Assembly: GCA_011525785.1 (NCBI GenBank)
Contig: WYBT01000035.1
Span: 124,001-188,000, forward strand
Source: Planctomycetaceae bacterium
Lineage (GTDB): Bacteria > Planctomycetota > UBA1135 > GCA-002686595
Direction of reading: 5' to 3'
DNA length: 64,000 nt
The translations under genes and the position numbers were made by a program. Position 1 is the stretch's first letter; every line of letters starts with the position of its first letter. Of this stretch, positions 33,794 to 43,714 are shown in pieces. The notes below the pieces were generated by a model. It was not told the origin of the DNA. It saw only the letters and a list, made by a program, of their open reading frames with translations, and made no database searches.

Positions 33794-35443
33794 GTGCGAC
33801 CGCCGCGCAGCCATCGCAGGCGCCCATCCTCGTGGTGGGGTCCTGGTCGCAGGAGTCTCCCCAACTTGCTAGCGATCGCCAGCCTTCTTGTGTGCGGGCT
33901 CGTACCCGAGCCCGCGTCCGCGATTTCCGCTGCAGCGCCGCACCGAGCGGCTCCCGGGTCCCACCCCGGCGCCATCACGGCCAGCGGCACGCCCTCGAAC
34001 GCGCTCCCAGATGCCCTTTTTGACGACCCGCCCGAGGCGGCTAAGTCCTCGGGCAAGTCTGCGGGCAAGAAGACCGCTGACGAGGCCGACGACAAGCCGA
34101 AGGCCGGCGAAAAGGCGGCTGGCAAGTCGGAGTCGGCGGGGGACGACGCCGTCGCTGCCGATGCGCCGCCGCCGCCGGTGTTCATCAAAGCCGGCAAGCT
34201 CTACGCGCGTCCGGACCGGGTGCTCGAGGGGGTCGGGATCCTGGTTGAGCGGGGGCGCGTGGTCGCCATCGGCGCCGAACTCCAGGCGCCCAAGGACGTG
34301 CGCAAGCTCGAGGCTGCGGTCGTGTGCGCGGGCTTCATCGACGGCTGGTCGTCGTTCGCGCTCGACCCGACCGCCTGGGGCGACGAGCGCGTGAGCCCCT
34401 CGTCGTCGGCGCTCGACGCCGTCGATCCGTACGTCGATCCGCGCTGGGAACGCGAGATCCTGCGGGCCGGCGTCACCAGCTATCGCCTGCAGGCTGCGGC
34501 TGGCGCGCGGGTCGGCGGGCTCTGCGCGCTGCTGCGCCTCCACCCCACGCGCGCCACCGCGGACTCGGTGTTGCTGGGCGACTCTTCGGTCGGGCTCTCG
34601 CTCGCCGTTTCTCGCTCGGGCGACGTCTTCGAGCGCGCCGCCGAGACCGAGCGCGTGCTGGGCGCGATTGCCGAGGGCTGGGGCTATCTCGAAGAGAAGA
34701 ACGAGTACAAGCACGAGCTCGCCGAGTGGGAGAAGAAGATCGCCGAGAAGCGCAAGGAACTCGACGACGGCTTCAAGAAGGCCAAGAAGGACCGCGAGAA
34801 GGCTGAGGCGGAGGCCAAGGAGAAGGGCGGCGAGTTCAAGGAGAAGGAATACAAGGAGGACAAGAAGCCCAAGGCGCCGCGTTACGACGAGGACAAGGAA
34901 GTCCTCGCGCGCGTCGCCAACGGTGAGCTGCCGCTGGTCGTCGAAGCGCATAGCGCGGTGCAGATCCGCTCCCTGCTGGCCTCGGCAGACCGATTCAAGC
35001 GCGCGCGACTCGTGCTGGCCGGCGCGACCGAGGCCGCGCCCTTCGCCAAGCAACTGGCCGAGCACCGCATCGCCGTGCTGATCGCGCCCACGCCGCTGGG
35101 CTTCTACCGCGACTCGACCAGCGCCAACGCAAGTCTGGCGCTGGCGGCCGAACTCGAAGAGGCCGGGGTCGAAGTGCTTCTCGGCAGCGGCGGTCCGTCG
35201 GCCCTGGCCTCGCGCGATCTGCCGCTGCTCGCCGCGCTGGCCATCGGCCACGGGATGAGCCCGCAGGCGGCGCTGGCGGCGCTGACCACGCGTCCCGCGC
35301 GCGTGTTCGATGTCTCCTCGCGCGTCGGTTCGGTGGAGCTGGGGCGCGACGCCGACCTGCTCCTGCTCGACGGGGAGCCCTTCGCGGCCTCGACCAAGGT
35401 GAAGTACGTGCTGAGCGGCGGCGACGTCGTGATCGAGGAGTGA
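33794..35443 (+). CDS. Exported amidohydrolase-like protein, metal site missing (operon gene 1)
   Basis: 549 residues from GTG 33794. A basic n-region and the hydrophobic LPNLLAIASLLVCGL give a signal peptide, followed by a low-complexity Lys/Ala/Asp linker (~75-125). The amidohydrolase N-terminal strand pair is readable (VFIKAGKLYARPDRVLEGVG, ILVERGRVVAIGAEL). At the HxH position it has CAGFIDGWSSFALDP, so the metal ligands are absent. Residues ~300-360 are a Lys/Glu-rich, probably coiled-coil insertion. The C-terminus keeps the family ending: ALTTRPARVFDVSSRVGSVE then DADLLLLDGEPF. It overlaps the next gene by 4 bases. A non-catalytic (structural or binding) role is inferred; an unusual active site cannot be excluded. 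Confidence 0.85.
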   Translation: MRPPRSHRRRPSSWWGPGRRSLPNLLAIASLLVCGLVPEPASAISAAAPHRAAPGSHPGAITASGTPSNALPDALFDDPPEAAKSSGKSAGKKTADEADDKPKAGEKAAGKSESAGDDAVAADAPPPPVFIKAGKLYARPDRVLEGVGILVERGRVVAIGAELQAPKDVRKLEAAVVCAGFIDGWSSFALDPTAWGDERVSPSSSALDAVDPYVDPRWEREILRAGVTSYRLQAAAGARVGGLCALLRLHPTRATADSVLLGDSSVGLSLAVSRSGDVFERAAETERVLGAIAEGWGYLEEKNEYKHELAEWEKKIAEKRKELDDGFKKAKKDREKAEAEAKEKGGEFKEKEYKEDKKPKAPRYDEDKEVLARVANGELPLVVEAHSAVQIRSLLASADRFKRARLVLAGATEAAPFAKQLAEHRIAVLIAPTPLGFYRDSTSANASLALAAELEEAGVEVLLGSGGPSALASRDLPLLAALAIGHGMSPQAALAALTTRPARVFDVSSRVGSVELGRDADLLLLDGEPFAASTKVKYVLSGGDVVIEE

Positions 35444-36549
35444 GCGCGATGAAGAACTGGGTCCTGATTGCCGGCGCGCTGCTCGGTGCGCCGCTCGCGG
35501 CTGGCGCCAACGACGCGCCCTTTGCCGTCAGCGCCAAGCACATCGTCGTCGACGGCAAGACGACCGTGCTCGACGGAGTGCTGGTGGTGGAGCGCGGCAA
35601 GGTGCGCGAAGTGCTCGACGCGAAGCAGAAGTCCAAGGCCGCTGGCTTGCCTACCGTCGAACACGACGGGTGGGTGAGCGCCGGGATGATCGCGGCGCGT
35701 TCGCACCTGGGCACGCGCGGCGAAGTCTCCGAGCCCAAGCGCTCGTTCGCCGCCGATGCGCGCATGCTCGATGTGGTCGACTTCGGCCATCCCGAGCTGG
35801 CGGCCGCGCTGCAGGCCGGGATCACGACCGTGGTGATCGCGCCGGACGCTTCGAATCTGATCGGTGGACGCACCGCCGTGATCAAGACGCACGGGCGTGC
35901 GGTGCTCGACCCCGACGCGCACCTCTTGATCGCGCCTGCGGCGAGCGCCCTGCGCCCCAATCGCGAGCCCACCAGCTTCGCGGGCGCGATGGCGCTCCTG
36001 CGCGAGCAGTTCGAGCGCCCGCAGGGACCGGTTGCGGAAGTTGCGGCGGGCAAGCTGCCTGTGTTGCTCGAGGTCGGCGCCCGCGACGAACTCCAGCGCG
36101 CGCTCGAGTTCGCTCAGACCTACAAGCTGCGCGGCGCGCTCAGCCACGCGCCGCTGGCCGGCGAGCTCGCGGCCGACGTCAAGCGCTCGGGCCTGGCCGC
36201 GATCGTCGGTCCGTTCGGACTCGGCGCGCATCCGCGCGTGCTCGACTCGGTGCGGGCCCTCGCGGCTGAAAGCGTTCCGCTCGCCTTCGGGCTCGACTGG
36301 AATTCGGCCCCGCAGGAACTGCGTCTGAGCGCGGTGATGTGCGTGCGCCAGGGACTGTCGAGCGAACTGGCCTGGAACGCGCTGACCTCGCACGCGGCCG
36401 CGGTGCTCGGGCTGCAGGAGCGCGTCGGCACGCTGCGCGCCGGCTGTGATGCAGATTTCGTGCTGTGGAGCGGCGCGCCGCTCGAGTTGACCAGCCGCGT
36501 GCAAGCGGTGTTCGTGGGCGGAAGCCACGTCTTCGGAGGCCAGCAGTGA
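35440..36549 (+). CDS. Exported amidohydrolase-like protein, metal site missing (operon gene 2)
   Basis: 369 residues from GTG 35440 (GTGA overlap with the previous stop); ATG 35449 gives the compact signal MKNWVLIAGALLGAPLAAGA and may be the true start. The N-terminal strands (AKHIVVDGKTTVLDGVLVVE) and the C-terminal signature (LTSHAAAVLGLQERVGTL, CDADFVLWSGAPLELTS) are amidohydrolase-like. The HxH strand reads SAGMIAARSHLGTRGE, with one lone His. The ITTVVIAPDASNLIGGRTAV segment aligns with the IPGSGTNxGG segment of the active paralogues. No K/E-rich insertion; the smallest member. Overlaps gene 3 by 4 bases. Confidence 0.85.
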   Translation: MSAMKNWVLIAGALLGAPLAAGANDAPFAVSAKHIVVDGKTTVLDGVLVVERGKVREVLDAKQKSKAAGLPTVEHDGWVSAGMIAARSHLGTRGEVSEPKRSFAADARMLDVVDFGHPELAAALQAGITTVVIAPDASNLIGGRTAVIKTHGRAVLDPDAHLLIAPAASALRPNREPTSFAGAMALLREQFERPQGPVAEVAAGKLPVLLEVGARDELQRALEFAQTYKLRGALSHAPLAGELAADVKRSGLAAIVGPFGLGAHPRVLDSVRALAAESVPLAFGLDWNSAPQELRLSAVMCVRQGLSSELAWNALTSHAAAVLGLQERVGTLRAGCDADFVLWSGAPLELTSRVQAVFVGGSHVFGGQQ

Positions 36550-37808
36550 GCGCTCGATCCTCTACCTGCATCGCCGTGGCGCTGACGCTTTTGGCGTCGG
36601 ACGCGTTCGCCGCCAGCCAGGCCAAGAAGTCCGACGAGCAGCGCTCGTGGACGATCACCGCCGAGCGCGTCTACACCGCCGAAGGCGACGCCATCGAGGA
36701 CGGCGAGATCGTCGTCGAAGGCGGCAAGATCCGCGCGGTCGGCAAAGGCGGCGGCGGCGACCTCAAGGTCTACGCGGTCACGCCTGGACTGGTGGACCTC
36801 TCCATTCGCATCGATCAGGGGCGCTACTCCGTCGAGCAGGCCAGCGAGGTCACGCCGCACGTGCGCGCGGCGGCCTCGCTCGACGTGTTCGACGAAGCTT
36901 GGCTGCGCGCGGCGCGCAGCGGCGTCACCACCGCGATGCTCAACGTGCCCGACCGCAACGTCATCGGCGGGCTCTCGGTGGTGGTCAAGACCGCGGGCGA
37001 GCCGAGCGCCCAGGCGCGCGTGGTCAAGGCCGACGCGGCGCTGTACGGCGCGATCGGCAGCGCGCCGTCCTCCGGCAATCGCACCGCTGCGCCGCGGCCC
37101 GAGGACTTCTTCGTGCGACGGCCGACGACGCGCATGGGCGTTGAGTGGGAGTGGCGCAAATCGCTGTTCGACGCCGCGGCCGCGCGGGTCGAGCCGGCGC
37201 GCGCCAAGCCCGGCGACGGTGAGTTGCAGCGCGCGCTCGACGGTCAGCTGCCGCTGGTGATCCAGGCCTGGGCCTCGCAGGACATCCGCACGGCGGTGTT
37301 CCTGGTCGAAGAGGCGCGCCGCGAGGGCTGGGGCAATCCCCGGCTGATCGTCGACGCCGCCGCCGAGGCTTGGCGCGAGCCGCAGTTGCTGGTGCGCTCC
37401 AAGGCCGCCGTCGTGCTGCCGCCGTTCGCGCCGCTGGGCCGCACCGGCGATCGCGCCTTCTTCGCGCTCGACACGGCCGCCAAGCTGGAGGCGCTCGGCG
37501 TCCCGGTGGCGCTGTCCGGGCACGACGCCGAGGCGCTCGAAGATCGCCTGTGCTACCAGCCGGGCTACGCCATGCGCGGCGGCCTGAGCTTCGCGAGCGC
37601 GCTCGCCGCGGTCACGCTCACACCCGCGCGACTGGTCGGTGTCGACCAGCGCGTCGGATCGATCAAGGCCGGCAAGGACGCCGACCTGGTGCTGTGGAAC
37701 GGCGAGCCCTTCCAACCCACTTCCAAGGTCGTCGGCGTGCTCGTCGACGGACGTCTGATCGTCGACCCGCGCCAAGCCGCGAACGCCCCCTCGAGCTCGA
37801 ACAAGTAG
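36546..37808 (+). CDS. Exported amidohydrolase-like protein, metal site missing (operon gene 3)
   Basis: 420 residues from GTG 36546 (GTGA overlap). Signal peptide STCIAVALTLLASDAFA. Amidohydrolase N-terminus ITAERVYTAEGDAIEDGEIV. The HxH position is TPGLVDLSIRIDQGRYS, so there are no metal-binding His residues. The NVIGGLSVVVKTAGEPSAQA segment is the family's second loop. C-terminus: AVTLTPARLVGVDQRVGSIK then DADLVLWNGEPFQPTSKV. Probably a non-catalytic paralogue. Confidence 0.85.
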   Translation: MSARSSTCIAVALTLLASDAFAASQAKKSDEQRSWTITAERVYTAEGDAIEDGEIVVEGGKIRAVGKGGGGDLKVYAVTPGLVDLSIRIDQGRYSVEQASEVTPHVRAAASLDVFDEAWLRAARSGVTTAMLNVPDRNVIGGLSVVVKTAGEPSAQARVVKADAALYGAIGSAPSSGNRTAAPRPEDFFVRRPTTRMGVEWEWRKSLFDAAAARVEPARAKPGDGELQRALDGQLPLVIQAWASQDIRTAVFLVEEARREGWGNPRLIVDAAAEAWREPQLLVRSKAAVVLPPFAPLGRTGDRAFFALDTAAKLEALGVPVALSGHDAEALEDRLCYQPGYAMRGGLSFASALAAVTLTPARLVGVDQRVGSIKAGKDADLVLWNGEPFQPTSKVVGVLVDGRLIVDPRQAANAPSSSNK

Positions 37809-37825
37809 CCCCTGCCCCATCCCAC

Positions 37826-39469
37826 ATGAAGCACCTTCGCTCCACTGCCCAACGCCTGGTCTCGCGCGGAACGCGGCGCGTGTGTGTCCTGGCTGCCGCC
37901 GCTGCGCTGTGCTCCGGCGCTGCGCACGCCGACGGCAAGCTCGCCATCAAGGCCGGTCGCATCGTGACCGCGCCGGACGCGCCCGTGATCGAGAAGGGCG
38001 TGATCGTGATCGAGAACGGCCGCATCGCCGCGGTCGGCAAGGACAAGGACGTCAAGATCCCGTGGGACGCCCCGGTGATCGACGCGCCGCACGCGACGGC
38101 CTTCCCCGGCTACGTCGAGGCGCACGTCTCGCGCGGCATGGACCGGCCCAACGAGAGCCCCGAGATCGTGATCCCGTTCCTGACCGTGCGGGACTCGATC
38201 GATCCGGTGAACTTCTTCTTCGAGGACTGCCTGCGCTCGGGCATCACGACCATCAACGTCCAGCAGGGCAACGACTGCATCGTCGCCGCGCAGGGCATGG
38301 TCGTGCGCCCGATCGGCCTCACCATCGACGACATGGCGGTCAAGTACCCCGCCGGCGTGAAGATGTCGGCTTCGCCGCGCCGTGGGGCCTCCGCCGCGAC
38401 GCAGGCGCAGTCGCTGCGCCGCGTGTTCAGCGACCTGCGCCGCTACCTCGAGCAACTCGTCCAGGACAAGAAGGACGGCAGCGATCGCGCCCGCCGTGAA
38501 GCGCTGTACCAGGGCCGCGACCTCGAGGGCGAGAAGTCCAAGGGTCGCGCCATGGAAGGCAGCGCCTGGAAGGTCCAGGGGCTCGAGCTGATTCCGCGCG
38601 GCGAGATCGACGAGAAGCAGGAGCCGCTGCTGGCGCTGGTCGAGGGCAAGCTGCCGGCGTTCATCTGGTGCGGTCGGCCCGCCGACGTGCACCTCGCGAT
38701 CGAAGTGGCTCGCGAAAACGGCTTCCTGGCGCGCACCACGCTGGTGATCGACCCCTCGTGCTGGAAGGCGGCCGATGTCATCGCCGCGGCCAAGGTCCCG
38801 GTCGTGCTGCAAGGCAACGTCCTGCACCTCGAGATCGATCCGCTCACTGGCAAGGAAGTCGAGACCTTCGTGCCGAAGGTGCTGCACGACAAGAAGATCC
38901 CCTTCGCGCTCAGCTCGCTGAACTCGACCAACCAGGCGCTGTGGTTCCAGGCCGCGCTGTGCGTCGGCCACGGACTGCCGCGCGCGGCGGCGCTCGCCGC
39001 GGTGACGACCGCGCCGTCGAAGATCCTGGGCCTCGACAAGCGCGTCGGCAGCCTCGAAGTCGGCAAGGACGGCAACGTGCTGCTCCTCTCCGGCGATCCG
39101 CTCAGCGTCACGACCTGGGTCGAGCGCGTCGTGATCGAAGGCCGCGACGCCTACGACCGCTCGAAGGACGTCCGCGTCCAGCACCTCGTGGCCGGCAAGC
39201 AGCCCGCCAACACCGCGGCTATGAACGCCGAGGAACTCGACCCCAGCAAGGTGTGCTGCGACGGCTCCGACGAGAAGGCGCACGCCAAGCACCTCGAGGC
39301 GCAGAAGCGCGCGGCCGACAAGGGCGAGGGCGGCAAGGACGACGAGAAGAAGGGCGACGACAAGAAGGACGAGAAGAAGCCGGACGAGAAGAAGGGTGAC
39401 GGCTCGCACGAGGGCCACGACCACGGTGACGGCGCCCATGCGGACGGCGCCGAGGGGGCGCGGCTGTGA
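37826..39469 (+). CDS. Exported amidohydrolase-like protein with acidic/His-rich tail, metal site missing (operon gene 4)
   Basis: 547 residues from ATG 37826 (17-base gap after gene 3). Signal peptide ending LCSGAAHA. N-terminus KLAIKAGRIVTAPDAPVIEK. At the HxH position: FPGYVEAHVSRGMDRPNE (single His). A helical insertion at ~205-255 (RVFSDLRRYLEQLVQDKKDG). C-terminal signature: AVTTAPSKILGLDKRVGSLE then KDGNVLLLSGDPLSVTTWV. After the fold comes a ~75-residue Lys/Asp/Glu-rich tail that ends in a His-rich stretch (SHEGHDHGDGAHADG), possibly a metal-binding or anchoring tail. Overlaps gene 5. Confidence 0.85.
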   Translation: MKHLRSTAQRLVSRGTRRVCVLAAAAALCSGAAHADGKLAIKAGRIVTAPDAPVIEKGVIVIENGRIAAVGKDKDVKIPWDAPVIDAPHATAFPGYVEAHVSRGMDRPNESPEIVIPFLTVRDSIDPVNFFFEDCLRSGITTINVQQGNDCIVAAQGMVVRPIGLTIDDMAVKYPAGVKMSASPRRGASAATQAQSLRRVFSDLRRYLEQLVQDKKDGSDRARREALYQGRDLEGEKSKGRAMEGSAWKVQGLELIPRGEIDEKQEPLLALVEGKLPAFIWCGRPADVHLAIEVARENGFLARTTLVIDPSCWKAADVIAAAKVPVVLQGNVLHLEIDPLTGKEVETFVPKVLHDKKIPFALSSLNSTNQALWFQAALCVGHGLPRAAALAAVTTAPSKILGLDKRVGSLEVGKDGNVLLLSGDPLSVTTWVERVVIEGRDAYDRSKDVRVQHLVAGKQPANTAAMNAEELDPSKVCCDGSDEKAHAKHLEAQKRAADKGEGGKDDEKKGDDKKDEKKPDEKKGDGSHEGHDHGDGAHADGAEGARL

Positions 39470-42408
39470 TGCGACTCGCTCAGCTCTGTGCGGGCGCGCT
39501 GACGCTCGCCGCGCTGGCCTGGGCCGGCGACTCGCACTCGGAGGCCTCGGGTTCGTCGAAGCCCGCGCGCGCGGTGCTGCTCAAGGCCGGTGCGATCCAC
39601 ACCATGGGCGAGGCCGGCGTCGTGCTCGGCGGCGCGCTGCTCGTCGAGCGCGGCAAGGTCGTCGCGGTTGGCAAGGACTTGAGCGTTCCGCCCGGCGCAG
39701 AGGTGGTCGACTACGGCCCCGACGCCGTGATCGTCCCCGGCCTGGTCGCGGCGCGCTCCAACTACGGCGCGAGCTTCGCAGCCTCGCCGCGCAGCGCCGA
39801 TCCGTTCCTGCGCGCGGCCGATCACTTCGATCCGTACTCGCGCGCCTACGTCAGCGACCTGATGGGCGGCGTGACCACCGTCTACGTTGCGCCGGCGCGC
39901 AACCGCCTGATCGCGGGCCAAGGCGCCGTCGTCAAGCTCGCCGGCAGCGGCGAGAGGATCGTGGCGGACACCAGCGCGCTGCACGGGACGATCACCGCCG
40001 AAGCGCGGCGCGTCCCCGGCTACTGGGACCCGCCGATCCCGGCCACGATCGAGAACGGACTGGGCGTGGTCGAGCAGCAGTTGCCGGGCTCGGCCATGGG
40101 CGCGGTGATGGCGCTGGACGAGTTGCTCGCCATCGCGCGCGGCAAGGCGCGCGACAGCGGCGCCTGGGGGCCCGACACGGCTTCCAAGCTGCGCGAGATG
40201 CTCGACGCCAGCGTGCCGTGGCGGCTGGGCGCCGACACGGCTGAGGAGATCCGCGCGCTGCTCGAGCTAGCGCGCCGCGAGAAGCTGCCGCTGGTGATCG
40301 AGGGCGGCGGCGAGTCGTCCGGGCTGAGCGAGGAACTCGCGCACGCCGGCGTGACGGTGGTGCTCACGGTCGATGTCGCGGGCCAGAGCAGCGGGCGCGA
40401 TCTGGGCAAGGGGCTCGACGAACGCCGGCCCCGCTACGACAACGCGGTCCAACTCTCCAAGGCGGGAGTCAAGCTGGCGATCGCGCCGGGCGGCGCGCTG
40501 CGCGCCCGTGACGTGCGATTCGCGGCCCAGGTGGCTTCGCGCGGCGGTCTGAGCGCCGACGCGGCCCTGCGTGCGATCACCATCGACGCGGCCGAGGCGC
40601 TGGGCGTCGCCGCGCGCGTCGGAAGTCTCGCCCCCGGCAAGGACGCCGACGTGTGCGTGCTCAATGGCGAGCCGCTCTCGACCGGCGCGAGCGTGCTGGC
40701 CACCTGGATCGAAGGCGAGCGCGTGTGGAGCGCCAGCTCGGCCTCCGCCGTCGTCATCGACGCGCAGGAGGTGCATCTGGGCGACGGACACGTGCTGCGT
40801 CCCGGTCAGGTGCTCCTGCGCGACGGCAAGGTCGCCGAAGTTGGCGCACGCGTGGCGCGCCCCGTCGGCGCGCGCGTGGTGCGCGGCTTCGCGGCCATGC
40901 CGGGGATGATCGACGCGCTCGGCTTCCTGGGACTGGACGGCTCGCAACAGACGCCAGCCACGGACTTCAGCTTGTCCAAGATCCTCGACGCTCCCGATCA
41001 CGTCGACCGCGAGGTTGCGCGCAGCGGTGTCACGACCGTGGTGATGGCGCCGCGCGGCGTGCGCGACACCGGCTCGCCGATGATGGCCTACAAGCCCGCC
41101 AGCACCGACCTCGAGCGCCAGGTCATCGCCGACCCGACCGCGCTGCGCCTGCAGTGGAGCGACTCGAACCGCCTCAAGTCGGGTGAGAAGGTCCGTGCGC
41201 AGCTCAAGCGCGCCGCGGACTACGCCAGGAAGTGGAGCGAGTACGAAGAGGCGCTGCGCAAGTGGACGCCCCCGGCGCCCGAAGCGGCCCCAGAGGAAGA
41301 GGCCGCCGACGACAAGGCCGAGGCCAAGTCCGACGCCAAGTCCGACGCCAAGGCCGACGCGAAGGCCGACGCCAAGCCCGAAGAGAAGAAGGACGAGAAA
41401 AAGGACGAGTCCGCCGGCGACAAGAAGGACGCCGACAAGAAGGACAGCAAGAAGAAGGGCAAGGAGGAGGAGGAAGCCGATCCGCTCACGGGCGTGTGGG
41501 CTGGCGAACTCGAGGCCGCGCCCGAGGTGAGCGAGCGCGAAGTGCGGCTGCGGCTCGAGCTGAAGGGCGAGGGCGTCGTCGGCGCGTTGCGCTGCGATCA
41601 CGTCTCGGCGGTCCTGGTCCCGCTCGTCGGCTCGTGGAGCGACAAGAAGCTGAGCGTCAGCGGCTGGGGCTCGCGCGGCGCGATCACGCTCACCGGCTCG
41701 GCCAAGGGCGGCAAGTTCGAGGGCGAACTGCAACTCGGCGAGGCCAAGCTGAAGCTCACGGCGACGCGCGAGAGCAAGGAACTGCCGGTCGCGGCGCGCA
41801 GCGAGGTCCGGCGCCAGAAGGCGAGCGAGACGCCTGAACCCAAGGGCAAGCCGCGTTCGCCCGGGATCGACGGCAAGCTCGAACCGTTCCGACGCGCCAT
41901 GCGCGGAGATGCGGCGATCATCGTCGCCGTCGATCGCGAGGACGAGATCCTGGCCTGTGTGGCCGCCTTCGAAGAGGTCGGCATCAAGCCGGTCCTGCAG
42001 GGCGCGGAGGACGCCTGGCTGATCGCGGACAAGCTGCGCGGCCGCGTTGCGGGCGTGCTGCTGTCGCACGCCGTGCTGATGGTCGAGGAAGGCAAGGGCC
42101 TGGACGAGATGCGCAACCGCTACGCGGATCTGGCGGCCCACGGCATCCCGCTGGCGTTCCACAGCCTGGCGGAGGAGGGCGCGGCCGAACTGCCCATGTT
42201 TGCGAGCTACGCCGTCTCGCTCGGGTTCAGCCCCGACGTGGCGCTGCGCGCTCTCACCAGCGACGCCGCGACGATGCTCGGCATCCACGCGCGCGTCGGG
42301 CGGCTCTCCCCTGGCCTCGACGGCGACGTGCTGGTGCTCGACGGCGCGCCGCTCGAGCCCGCCACGCGCGTGCTCAAGGCCTTCGTCGACGGCGTCGAGG
42401 TGCGCTGA
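39466..42408 (+). CDS. Tandem fusion of two amidohydrolase-like units, metal sites missing (operon gene 5)
   Basis: 980 residues from GTG 39466 (GTGATG; ATG 39469 is equally possible and overlaps the previous stop by one base). Signal peptide MRLAQLCAGALTLAALAWA. Unit 1 (~30-430): AVLLKAGAIHTMGEAGVVLG, VPGLVAARSNYGASFA at the HxH position, and C-terminal AITIDAAEALGVAARVGSLA. Unit 2 (~430-979): MPGMIDALGFLGLDGS at the HxH position and DAATMLGIHARVGRLSPG. Between unit 2's halves lies a Lys/Asp-rich segment (~620-670) with repeated AKSD/AKAD units and a beta-rich insert (~675-770; ADPLTGVWAGELEAAPEVSE...). Neither unit has HxH, so it is a double pseudoenzyme by appearance. Confidence 0.85.
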   Translation: MMRLAQLCAGALTLAALAWAGDSHSEASGSSKPARAVLLKAGAIHTMGEAGVVLGGALLVERGKVVAVGKDLSVPPGAEVVDYGPDAVIVPGLVAARSNYGASFAASPRSADPFLRAADHFDPYSRAYVSDLMGGVTTVYVAPARNRLIAGQGAVVKLAGSGERIVADTSALHGTITAEARRVPGYWDPPIPATIENGLGVVEQQLPGSAMGAVMALDELLAIARGKARDSGAWGPDTASKLREMLDASVPWRLGADTAEEIRALLELARREKLPLVIEGGGESSGLSEELAHAGVTVVLTVDVAGQSSGRDLGKGLDERRPRYDNAVQLSKAGVKLAIAPGGALRARDVRFAAQVASRGGLSADAALRAITIDAAEALGVAARVGSLAPGKDADVCVLNGEPLSTGASVLATWIEGERVWSASSASAVVIDAQEVHLGDGHVLRPGQVLLRDGKVAEVGARVARPVGARVVRGFAAMPGMIDALGFLGLDGSQQTPATDFSLSKILDAPDHVDREVARSGVTTVVMAPRGVRDTGSPMMAYKPASTDLERQVIADPTALRLQWSDSNRLKSGEKVRAQLKRAADYARKWSEYEEALRKWTPPAPEAAPEEEAADDKAEAKSDAKSDAKADAKADAKPEEKKDEKKDESAGDKKDADKKDSKKKGKEEEEADPLTGVWAGELEAAPEVSEREVRLRLELKGEGVVGALRCDHVSAVLVPLVGSWSDKKLSVSGWGSRGAITLTGSAKGGKFEGELQLGEAKLKLTATRESKELPVAARSEVRRQKASETPEPKGKPRSPGIDGKLEPFRRAMRGDAAIIVAVDREDEILACVAAFEEVGIKPVLQGAEDAWLIADKLRGRVAGVLLSHAVLMVEEGKGLDEMRNRYADLAAHGIPLAFHSLAEEGAAELPMFASYAVSLGFSPDVALRALTSDAATMLGIHARVGRLSPGLDGDVLVLDGAPLEPATRVLKAFVDGVEVR
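41320..41475 (+). repeat. Short tandem repeat encoding Lys/Asp/Ala-rich segment
   Basis: Imperfect 12-base repeats (GCCAAGTCCGAC-like) encode repeated AKSD/AKAD units followed by KKDE runs in operon gene 5. Such repeats are prone to length variation. Confidence 0.75.
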
Positions 42409-42415
42409 GGTTCAC

Positions 42416-43714
42416 GTGGCGCTCGCACTGGCCATCGCTTGCGCGCTCTCGCTCGAGGGCGCGGCGCTCGAGTCCGCCACTCCGCAGCCGGGGGAGCGGG
42501 GCGGGCCCGGTCTGGCGCTGTTCGCCGCCAAGGCGCTGACGGCGGCGTGGAAGGGCGAGCAGGCGCTCGACAACGCCGTGCTGCTCGTGCGCGACGGCCG
42601 CATCGAGGCCGTCGGAGCGCGCGACAAGGTTGCGGTGCCCGCGGGCTACGTCGTGCGCGATCTGGGTTCGCTGTGGGTCATGCCCGGCATGATCGACCTG
42701 CACTGCCACGCGGCGGGCACGATGGACATCAACGACCTGGTGTACGTCACGCAGCCCGAGCTCTCTGCGCGCACCTCGGTCATCCCCGACAACCCGGCCT
42801 TCCGCCGCGGCATCGCGGCCGGCGTCACGGCGGTTCTCTTCATCCCCGGCTCGGGCGTCAACTGCGGCGGCCGCGGCGTGCTGCTCAAGACCGGCCCAGA
42901 GCGTTACGAGGACGCGCTGATCCGCGACCCCGGCTCGCTGAAGGTGGCGCAGTGGGGCAACCCGGAGAGCTACGCCTTCGGCGTGGGCAAGACCTGGGAG
43001 AACTACCACCTGCGCCACATGTTCCGCACCGGGCAGGCGTACGCCAAAGCGTGGTCGGAGTTCGAGGCCGGCAAGGGACCGCAGCCCGAGCGCAAACTCG
43101 AGCTCGACGTGTTCCGCGACCTGTTCGCCAAGCGCACGCAGATCTCGACCCACACCCAGATCACGCAGGTGGTGATGATGACCCTGCTGATGATCCGCGG
43201 CGAGTTCGGGCTCGACGTGTACATCGACCACGGCGAGTTCGGCGGCTACCGCATGGCGGAGCTGGCCGAGAAGATGGGCGTGCCGGCGATCCTCGGTCCG
43301 CGCAACGTCGAGACCATGAGCCTGGGCATGATGCTCTTCACGGGCGAGTCGCCCGAGCGCTTCCAGGGCATCGCCGCCGGCTATCAGGAGCGCGGGCACT
43401 CGATGATCGGCTTCAACACCGATTGCCTGCCCTTCCCGGGCTTCACACCGTCGCTCGAGGACCTGCCCACGCAGGGCGCGATCGCGGTGTATTACGGCTT
43501 CGACGACCGCGACATGGCGACGGTGCGCGGGCTCACGATCGTGCCGGCCAAGACCGCGGGCATCGACCACCGCGTCGGCAGCCTGGAGGTCGGCAAGGAC
43601 GCCGACATCGTCGTCCTCACCGGCGTGCCCTCCGATCCGCGGCGGGCCGTCGAGCAGGTCTACGTCGAAGGTCGCCGGCTCTACGACACGGCGAGCAACA
43701 GGAGACGCTGGTGA
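42416..43714 (+). CDS. Exported metal-dependent amidohydrolase, imidazolonepropionase-like (operon gene 6)
   Basis: 432 residues from GTG 42416, preceded by TGAGG (42406-42410). A short hydrophobic N-terminus acts as a signal (MALALAIACALSLEGA). Metal-site elements are complete: HxH at His96/His98 (MPGMIDLHCHAAG), a later His in ISTHTQITQV, His in DVYIDHGEFGGY and the final Asp in GFNTDCLPF. The second-loop motif reads IPGSGVNCGGRGVLLKTG and the ending is GLTIVPAKTAGIDHRVGSLE then DADIVVLTGVPSDP. It should hydrolyse a cyclic amide, imide, lactone or peptide-like bond outside the cytoplasm; the substrate is unknown. Closely related to gene 7, which begins at the shared stop (TGATG). Confidence 0.9.
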   Translation: MALALAIACALSLEGAALESATPQPGERGGPGLALFAAKALTAAWKGEQALDNAVLLVRDGRIEAVGARDKVAVPAGYVVRDLGSLWVMPGMIDLHCHAAGTMDINDLVYVTQPELSARTSVIPDNPAFRRGIAAGVTAVLFIPGSGVNCGGRGVLLKTGPERYEDALIRDPGSLKVAQWGNPESYAFGVGKTWENYHLRHMFRTGQAYAKAWSEFEAGKGPQPERKLELDVFRDLFAKRTQISTHTQITQVVMMTLLMIRGEFGLDVYIDHGEFGGYRMAELAEKMGVPAILGPRNVETMSLGMMLFTGESPERFQGIAAGYQERGHSMIGFNTDCLPFPGFTPSLEDLPTQGAIAVYYGFDDRDMATVRGLTIVPAKTAGIDHRVGSLEVGKDADIVVLTGVPSDPRRAVEQVYVEGRRLYDTASNRRRW